5,230 nt of DNA from an uncultured Planctomycetaceae bacterium. GTDB lineage: Bacteria; Planctomycetota; Planctomycetia; Pirellulales; UBA1268. Within the stretch, counting starts at the first letter, position 1. Every line of letters begins with the position of its first letter. The notes under the pieces were generated by a model. It was not told where the DNA came from. It did not search any database and saw only the letters and a list, made by a program, of their open reading frames with translations. This document shows, in pieces, positions 1 to 5,230 of the stretch. Location of the stretch: NCBI GenBank assembly GCA_903949225.1, contig CAJAYZ010000405.1, forward strand, positions 1 to 5,230. The letters run 5' to 3'. The position numbers and the translations under genes were made by a program.

Positions 1-2
1 AC

Positions 3-3000
3 CTCGACCCGACCGGCGACGAGATCTTCGCGGCCCAGGCCATCCAGGTGACGGCGAGCGACAGTTCGACGATCAATTCGATGGCCGGGGCGATCGCGAT
101 CTCGGGCGTGGGTTCGACGGGCGCTTCGGGGGCGATCGGGGCCTCGGTGGCCGCCAACTACCTCGGCGCCGACCCGCGCGACAAAAACTCCACGAAGACC
201 AACGTCGTCCGGGCGGCGATCGAGAACATCACCGGCACCGTCAGGGCGGGCTCGATCGATGTGCATGCCACCTATGACGGCAGGATCACGAACGTCACGG
301 TCGCCGGCGCCGGGGCTACCGGTCAGGGGGCGGCCTTCGCCCTCGGCGGCTCCGTTTCGGTCAACAGGATTCGCAACACGAGCGAGGCGGTGATCAGCAA
401 CGCCGCCGGCGTCACCACGACCGGGGCGACGGCGACGAGCCTGCAGGTGCGGGCCGATGACACGTCGAAGATCTGGGCGATGGCGGGCGGTGTCGGCGTG
501 GCGATTCCCCAGGGCGGCGGTGTCGGCGTGGCAGCGGGCGTGGCGGTCGCGAAAAACGAGATCACCAGCCGCACGACGGCCTCCACCGTCAATTCCAAGA
601 TCACGAGCAGCGGTGGCATCGCCATCACCGCCGATTCCGTGCCGACGATCTTTGCGCTGTCGATCGGGATCGGTGTCGCGGCCGGGGCGGGCACGGGCGC
701 GGCCCTCGGCGGCGCGGGCGCCGGCTCCGGCAACCTGATCGACTGCACGACCGAGGCCTTCATTACGGGCAGCCTGACCCGGGATGTGGTGGCCAATGGC
801 GGCGGAGTGTTCATTTCCGCCACCGACAAATCGAAGATCCTTGGCGTGGCCGGTGCGCTCGCATTCGCCGGTCAGGTCGGTGGAGGCGGAGTGTCGGCCT
901 CGGTCGGCGTGTCGGTGGTCGATAACAGGATCACCCCGCACACCCACGCCTACGTCGACAGCTCCAAGGTGAGCGCGTCGGGCGGCCTGACGCTTCACAG
1001 CAGCCACGACGCCACCATCAAGGCCTATGCGATCGGCGGATCGATCTCCGCGACAACAGGCGGTCAGGGCGGAATCGCGCTGGCCATCGCCGCTACGGTG
1101 GCCAGCAACACGATCACGGTCGACGCCGGCTCGTGGATCGCCAACTCCCAGACTGGCACCGGTGCTGCCGCTCCGAACGGCATCATTGTGGAGACCGTGC
1201 AGGGGAGCGACATCACCGCCTACAGCGTTGCGGTGTCGGTATCGGTAGGGGCAGGTTTGACAAACGTCGCACTCAGCGGCGGCGGCGCGAGTTCGGCCAA
1301 CACCATCGGCGGCACCGCAGAGGCGTATGTCAGTAACAGTTCGATCAGCAGCCGCGGCGGGGTCACGCTCACCGCGACGAACACGGCCCAGATCTCGGCG
1401 AAAGTGGCCGCGGTCTCCGCCTCCATATCCGGCGGCGGAATTGGGACCGCGGCGGCGATCGGAGCGTCGCTGGCAACGAACACGATCACAGGCAGCACGC
1501 TGGCGTATCTGAACAACTCGACGGTCAGCGCCAGCGGAGCCATCACGATCTCGGCGGCCGCCACGCAGACAATCGAGGCGTTCGTGCTGGCCGGTGCTGC
1601 CGCCGTGAGCGGCGCTATCGGCGGTGGGGCCGCGCTTGGTGGCGCTGGCGCCACGTCGGTCAACAAAGTGGGAATGGCCGTAAAGGCCTTCATCGACGGC
1701 GACGGCACGGGGGGCGTGCGCGGCTCTTCGATCGCCATCACGGCGACCGATTCGTCGTCGATCGACGTCAACGTGGCGGCCGCCTCGATCGCCGCCGCGG
1801 TGGGTGGGGTCGTTAGCGGGGCCGTCTCCATCGGTGTCAGCCTCGCCCGCAACACGGTCTCCAACGACGTGCAGGCCTTCATCAAGAACGCTGATACCGG
1901 CGTCGGCGGCACGGCGCTGGCCGCGGCCGATGTCACGATTTCCGCCACCGAGCGGGCCGGCATCCGGGCCCGATCGACGGCCGCGTCGCTCGCCGTAGGG
2001 ATCGGCGGATTTGGCGCCGCTGTGAGCGGCGCCGGGGCCGAGGCCACCAACGTCGTGCTCACGAAGGCCAATGCCTACGTCGATGCGAGCATCATCGACA
2101 GTGCGAACAACGTGACGATTTCGTCGCTATCGACCGGTGTGACGCTGTTCGACCTCCCCACATCGCTCACGCCCGCGCTTTTGAATACCTACGCGAGCAT
2201 GGACCGGAAGGTGGCGCTTGCCGCGCAGGCGGATCTGCCGGCGGTGACCGCGGAGCGGGCGGCGGCCGTCGCCCCCATCGACACCGCCCTGCGGGCCGCC
2301 TTCACGGGCAGGAACACGCTCGCCAAGGGAGACATCCAGATCAGCGCCCTCGATCCGACCAGCCAGCCGGACTCGGCCTGGAGCGTCACGGGCGCCAGCG
2401 CCTGGCAGGTGCTCGATGCCGACTACAACCTCTTCATCCTCACCCGCGACGGGGACACGATCCGTGTCTCCCGTCCGTTGATCACCGCTCAGGTGGTCTC
2501 GGCCTCGATAGCCGCGGCAGGTGGCATCGGCGCCGGAGTGGCAGCGTCGATCGGTGCCTCACGGGTTCAAAACCTCATCGGCTGGAACGAGGACGGCACC
2601 AAGGCGCCGGCGGAGATCCGCTCGTACGTCACCAATTCCAGCATCAAGGCGACCGGCGTCCTCTCGCAGTCGGCCCTCAACAGCGCGACCATCGACGCCA
2701 GCGCGTTCGCCGGGTCGATCGCGGCATCCGGGGGCGGGTCGGGCACGAGCCTCGGTGGCGCGGGGGCAAGCATCGTCAACAAGATCGCCACCCGCGTGGA
2801 GGCCACGATCGACGGCGATGGTGCCACCGGTATCACCGTCGGCAGCGCGTCGCTCCGGGCGACGGACGCCTCGATGATCTCGTCGGGTGCCGGTGCGGCG
2901 GCCGTGTCGGCGTCGTTTGGCGCGGCCGGCGTGGCGGTGTCGATCGGGGTCGGCCTGGCGGCAAACACAGTCGCCAACACGGTCGACGTCTCGATCCGCA

Positions 3001-5228
3001 ACGCCGATCAGGGTGTGACTGCGACGACGGGGGGCGTGACGCTCGCCGCCGACAGCCGGGCGACGATCGCCGCGACGGCCTGGGCTGCATCGGTGGCGTT
3101 GTCGGGAGCGGCCGGCGTCTCGATCAGCAGCTCGAATGCCGGGGTCAACGCCTCCAACACGCTCGAGAACACCGTTCGGTCTCACGTCGACAACTCCAAG
3201 ATCGATATCGCGAAGACCGATCAGAGCCTGTCGGTCACGGCCACGGAGACGTCTTCGCTGTCGGCGCTCGGCGTCGCGGCGGCGGTCTCCTTCGCCGGCG
3301 GATTCACAGGGGTGGCGGTCGGCCTGGGTGGTGGCACGGCCAGCAACACCGTCAAGAACACGGTCGAGGCTTACGTCACACTGGCCTCCCGGATCAACAG
3401 CGCGCTTACCGCCACGGGCAGCGGCGCGGTCACGATTCGTGCCACGGCGAACGAGACGCTGCGAGCGCAGCTGGTCGGGGCGGCGGGAGCCGTGACGGCG
3501 GGGGCCACGGGCTCAGCCAATGCCGTGGCCGTGGCGGTCGTGAACAACACCCTGGCGAACACGGTTCAAGCGTATGTCTCCGGTGGAGTTGTGCGGAGCC
3601 CCGGCGCGCTGACGGTCGACGCGGCCGCCACGGGCACCCTCACCGCCAATGCGTTTGCGGCCGCGGCATCGATGGCCATCACCCTGGGCGGCGTGGCGCT
3701 CTCCGCCGGTGGGGCCGGAGCCACCAACACCGTCGACAACACCGTGACGGCGGACGTGCTGGGCGGCAGCACGCTTGCGGCCGGTGGGGCGGTGAGCATC
3801 ACCGCCACCAACACCGCCACGTTCAACGCGAGCGTGACCGCGGTCGCCCTCTCCGGTGGCGTCATGGGCGGCTCGATCGGCGCCTCCACCATCCGCAACG
3901 CAGACACCAGCGACGTCACGGCCCAGGTCTCGAAGGGCACGGTCAGCAGAAGCAGCGGCGTGACGATCGCCGCCACGGCCAATGACTTCACCGGCACGAT
4001 GCTCGGCGTGGCCACCTCCACGACGATCGCCCTCGGCAGTGCCTCTGCGGGCGTCGATGCCAAGACCGAGTTCTCGCCGACCCTCGTGGCGGCGATCGGT
4101 TTGACGTCCGACGTGAGCGCCACCTCTGGGACGGTGACGGTGGCAGCAACGCTCACCAGCGACGCGAAGGCCACGACCTACGGCGCTGCCGGCGGTTTGG
4201 TCGCGATCGGAACGTCCACCGGCACGGCCACCGCCAACGGCAGCGTGTCGGCCCTCGTCGACGGCACCGTGAGCGGTCGCACGATTGCGGTGACGGCCCG
4301 GGCCAACACCGCGGCCAGCGTCTCGAGCACCGGCCTGGCGGGCGGCATCGTCAGCGGGTCGGGAGCGGAGTCGACCGCGATCTCCTCGCCGACGGTCACC
4401 GCCAGGGCGAGCACGACGAGCGTTCTCCGCGGCGGCCCGGATGTGGCCTTGGTCGCCACTCCCGCGGCGAGCATTCTGATCGATGCCACGGCGAATCCCT
4501 CCGCCCGCGCGGAGTCGATTGGCGTCGCAGTCGGTCTGCTCGGTGGCGTGGGGATCTCCCTGAGCACCGCCACGGTGGCCCCGACGGTGACCGCGGCCGT
4601 GAACTCCGCCGGCACCAAGGGCCTCGCCGCCGACGCCCTCACCGTGAGGGCCACACTTGCCCCTGTTGAATCGGGCCGCAGGACTGCCGACGCCAAGGCG
4701 ATTGCCGGTGGTGGCGGCTATTACGGCATCGGTGGCTCGAACGCCTCGGCGATCGGTGGCGGCAGCGTCACGAGCCGGATCGGCGACGCTGTCCGCCTCC
4801 CCGATGGCGACGTCACCGTCGTGGCGTCTGGCACGACCCGCCAGAAGTCCGATGCCACGGCGGTGGCCGTCGGGTTTTACGGCGTTGGCGCGGCTGTGTC
4901 GTCGGCCGTTGGGCAGGTGACCACGCTGGCGCAACTGGGCACGGGAATCGCCTCGAGCGCCCTTCGCAGGGGCGATCTCGTCGTGGCGGCCACCGGCGAC
5001 AACCAAAACACCGCCGCGAGCACCGGCGGCAGCGGCGGGGCGATCGCCGGCAATGCATCCACCGCCGCCACGCGCGACACCTCCACGGCCGCGGCCACGA
5101 TCCTGGGTACGAAGTTGGGGGAAGCGATCTCCGCAGGCACGATTCAAGTGACGGCCGATCAGCTTACCGACTACTCCCTCGGAGCCTTTTCGGTCAACGT
5201 GGCGATGGTGGGCGCCAGCGGCGCTTTC
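3..5228 (+). CDS. Internal fragment of a giant Ala/Gly/Ser/Thr/Val-rich tandem-repeat protein, probably secreted or surface-exposed (both ends outside the window)
   Basis: I read this frame codon by codon and found 1742 sense codons with no stop; no start or stop belonging to the gene lies in the window. Third codon positions are overwhelmingly G or C, as expected for real coding in GC-rich DNA. The product consists of about 27 divergent repeats of roughly 50-70 residues. Each has an opening strand (IQVTASD, residues 14-20; VTLTATN from residue 454; IAITATD from residue 577), a Gly/Ala/Val-rich middle, an N-T-V/I motif and an AYV/AFI strand. This pattern is typical of beta-solenoid-like giant exoproteins and LktA-type or filamentous adhesins. 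The only cysteine is residue 248, which suits an extracellular protein. No catalytic domain is recognisable, and signal peptide, secretion and anchoring regions must lie outside. Residues 713-826 are a non-repeat insertion. The coding call is firm; the surface or adhesin role is inferred from composition and architecture only. Confidence 0.93.
42..440 (+). repeat. Repeat units 1-2 of the protein
   Basis: Unit 1 starts at 42 with the strand IQVTASD and is 70 residues long. It is slightly longer than most because a charged, polar loop (ADPRDKNSTKTN, encoded from about 168) sits where other units have the short N-T-V motif. Unit 2 starts at 252 with SIDVHATYDG and is 63 residues long; it ends in a VNRIRNTSEAVISN stretch that corresponds to the Asn motif and closing strand of later units. 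The 13 residues before position 42 are presumably the tail of a preceding unit or a linker. Boundaries were set by eye on the recurring opening strand and are good to a few residues. Confidence 0.7.
441..1361 (+). repeat. Repeat units 3-7 of the protein
   Basis: Units begin at 441 (59 aa), 618 (63 aa), 807 (60 aa), 987 (65 aa) and 1182 (60 aa). Unit 4 carries LGGAGA at 705-722, the same motif found in units 9 and 13, and the only cysteine of the fragment (744-746). Unit 5 has the SVGVSV core that corresponds to SIGVSL/SIGVGL in units 10 and 14. Units 3-5 therefore look like the first three members of the super-repeat seen more clearly downstream. Units 6 and 7 each carry an N-T-I motif and a closing strand (unit 7: AEAYVSNSSISSRGG). 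The order 3-4-5 is supported by motif order; the equivalence of unit 6 or 7 with the fourth member is uncertain. Confidence 0.7.
486..532 (+). repeat. 17-bp exact direct repeat within unit 3
   Basis: The 17 bases at 486-502 recur exactly at 516-532, an offset of 30 bp or ten codons. Both copies encode GGVGVA in the same frame, separated by a short IPQG-containing segment. Exact identity stands out because most of the protein repeats have diverged strongly at the DNA level. A recent small in-frame duplication is the simplest reading, though convergent low-complexity Gly/Val coding is also possible. Confidence 0.75.
1362..2111 (+). repeat. Super-repeat copy 1 (units 8-11, order A-B-C-D)
   Basis: Four consecutive units begin at 1362 (60 aa), 1542 (63 aa), 1731 (67 aa) and 1932 (60 aa). 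They carry distinct signatures: A ends in AIGASLATNTI and a LNNSTVSASG turn; B has LGGAGATSVNK (LGGAGA at 1635-1652) and IDGDGT (1692-1709); C has SIGVSLARNTV and IKNADTGV (NAD at 1887-1895); D has AVSGAGAEATNVVLTKANAY. The same signatures recur in the same order at 2112-3224, with an insertion in the A unit there. This indicates that a block of about 250 residues, not just a single 60-residue unit, was once duplicated. Confidence 0.75.
2112..2657 (+). repeat. Repeat unit 12 (super-repeat copy 2, member A), split by an insertion
   Basis: The unit opens with VTISSLSTG at 2112 and resumes at about 2481 with ITAQVVSASIAAAGGIGAGV, followed by AASIGASRVQN and the closing YVTNSSIKATG. These ends match the two halves of unit 8 and similar units. 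The whole spans 182 residues against about 60 for a normal unit. A second, small irregularity is the polar loop GWNEDGTKAPAE (from about 2580) between the Asn position and the closing strand, similar in placement to the charged loop of unit 1. Confidence 0.7.
2139..2480 (+). other. Non-repeat insertion of about 114 residues within unit 12
   Basis: This in-frame segment (residues 713-826) differs in composition from its surroundings. Residues 721-769 (2163-2309) are rich in Ala, Leu, Glu, Arg and Asp, lack the Gly/Ser/Thr/Val strand pattern and look alpha-helical. Residues 770-826 include two closely spaced tryptophans (793 and 801), the stretch DADYNLFILTRDGDTIRVSR, and a strand-like IQISALD that resembles a unit opening. 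It may be a small folded module projecting from the repeat rod. I have a general impression that similar helix-plus-Trp modules occur in other giant bacterial repeat proteins, but I cannot name a family. No active-site motif is visible. Confidence 0.6.
2658..3224 (+). repeat. Super-repeat copy 2, members B-C-D (units 13-15)
   Basis: Units begin at 2658, 2847 and 3036 and are each 63 residues. Unit 13 (B) has LGGAGASIVNK (LGGAGA at 2751-2768) and IDGDGA (2808-2825), matching unit 9. Unit 14 (C) has SIGVGLAANTV and IRNADQGV (NAD at 3000-3008), matching unit 10. Unit 15 (D) has NASNTLENTV and HVDNSKID, which is a weaker match to unit 11. Together with unit 12 these complete a second copy of the block at 1362-2111. 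Confidence 0.75.
3225..3959 (+). repeat. Repeat units 16-19, with the most regular double N-T-V motif
   Basis: Units begin at 3225 (67 aa), 3426 (60 aa), 3606 (61 aa) and 3789 (57 aa). Units 16-18 carry closely similar double Asn motifs: ASNTVKNTVEAYV (N-T-V-K-N core from 3345), VNNTLANTVQAYV and ATNTVDNTVTADV. Unit 19 has the reduced form STIRNADTSDVTAQV and forms a transition to the following class. Opening strands are SLSVTATE, AVTIRATA, ALTVDAAA and AVSITATN. Adjacent units do not have an obvious four-part order here, unlike the upstream super-repeats. Confidence 0.7.
3960..5228 (+). repeat. Repeat units 20-27, shorter class lacking the Asn motif (last unit cut by window edge)
   Basis: Units begin at about 3960, 4131, 4281, 4473, 4638, 4809, 4974 and 5142, mostly 50-57 residues (one of 64). 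They keep the opening strand (VTIAATA, TVTVAAT, TIAVTARA, ILIDATA, LTVRATL, DVTVVAS, DLVVAAT, IQVTADQ) but lose N-T-V. Units 20, 22 and 23 instead have a Pro motif before the closing strand: FSPTLVAAI, SSPTVTARA and APTVTAAV. Units 24 and 25 have aromatic-Gly cores (GGGGYYGIGG and GFYGVGAA). Unit 26 is unusually polar and Ala/Thr-rich. Boundaries are less certain than upstream. Confidence 0.65.
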
Positions 5229-5230
5229 GG

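Noticed and set aside
660..725. Gly/Ala-rich hydrophobic stretches as transmembrane helices
   Set aside because: Similar stretches occur in nearly every unit and are dense in Gly and Ser with alternating beta-like patterns; repeated core strands of a solenoid are more plausible than some 25 membrane spans.
1220..2071. Minus-strand open frame of 283 codons, with similar ones at 323-829, 2567-3001, 3566-4174, 4178-4696 and 4877-5140
   Set aside because: All lie in one antisense phase whose third bases pair with the sense wobble bases, giving Ala/Val/Thr/Pro-rich products. They recur along the gene in step with its repeats, which marks them as shadows of the repetitive sense coding.
2163..2309. 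A frameshift or gene border in the region where the repeat pattern stops
   Set aside because: The frame remains open on both sides, the repeat resumes in the same frame at about 2481, and codon use does not change, so an in-frame insertion explains it better.
2521..2877. Plus-strand open frames in other phases (for example 457-738, 1027-1248, 2521-2877, 3136-3495, 4657-4920)
   Set aside because: They overlap the uninterrupted main frame and their products are Arg/Ser/Pro-rich with no recognisable fold, as expected for a frame-shifted reading of GC-rich repeats.
3513..5147. Long minus-strand open frame of 544 codons
   Set aside because: It is the exact codon-by-codon reverse complement of the sense frame. 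It stays open only because the sense gene hardly uses TCA, CTA and TTA; it ends precisely at the sense TCA codon at 3513-3515. The product is a low-complexity Arg/Gly/Ala/Asp/His string with no domain pattern.
42..5228. CRISPR array or mobile-element repeats as the explanation of the repetitive DNA
   Set aside because: The repeats are diverged at DNA level, keep the reading frame, have no constant direct repeat with unique spacers, and show no transposase or inverted ends.

Overview
The window lies entirely inside one protein-coding gene. On the + strand, the frame whose codons begin at position 3 has no stop codon from position 3 to 5228 (1742 codons). It enters and leaves the window open, so neither the start nor the end of the gene is visible. 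No intergenic DNA, RNA gene, promoter, terminator or mobile element is supported. The many other open frames on both strands are low-complexity shadows created by the GC-rich, repetitive sense codons.

The protein is very rich in Ala, Gly, Ser, Thr and Val, has one cysteine and six tryptophans in 1742 residues, and is built almost wholly of divergent tandem repeats. A typical unit of 57-67 residues opens with a beta-like strand of the type VTITATD/IQVTASD, continues through a short polar segment and a long Ala/Gly/Val/Ser-rich stretch, then an Asn motif (N-T-V/I) and a strand of the AYV/AFI type, and ends in a turn such as NSSVSASGG. I count about 27 units. This fits a secreted, surface-associated or outer-membrane beta-solenoid-like giant protein, of the loose kind often annotated as 'beta strand repeat-containing' or filamentous adhesin/LktA-like. 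I cannot assign a ligand or a biochemical activity.

Layout: 3-440, units 1-2; 441-1361, units 3-7; 1362-2111, units 8-11; 2112-2657, unit 12, split by a roughly 114-residue non-repeat insertion (about 2139-2480) that contains the only clearly helix-like segment; 2658-3224, units 13-15; 3225-3959, units 16-19, where a double N-T-V motif is most regular; 3960-5228, units 20-27, a shorter, more degenerate repeat class without the Asn motif. Units 8-11 and 12-15 match position by position as two copies of a four-unit super-repeat.

The organism cannot be fixed from this window. The high GC content, the strong preference for ATC, GCC, TCG, ACG and GGC codons, and a giant repetitive secreted-type protein would suit a Planctomycetota member or a GC-rich proteobacterium. 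This is inference from general knowledge, not from a marker gene.
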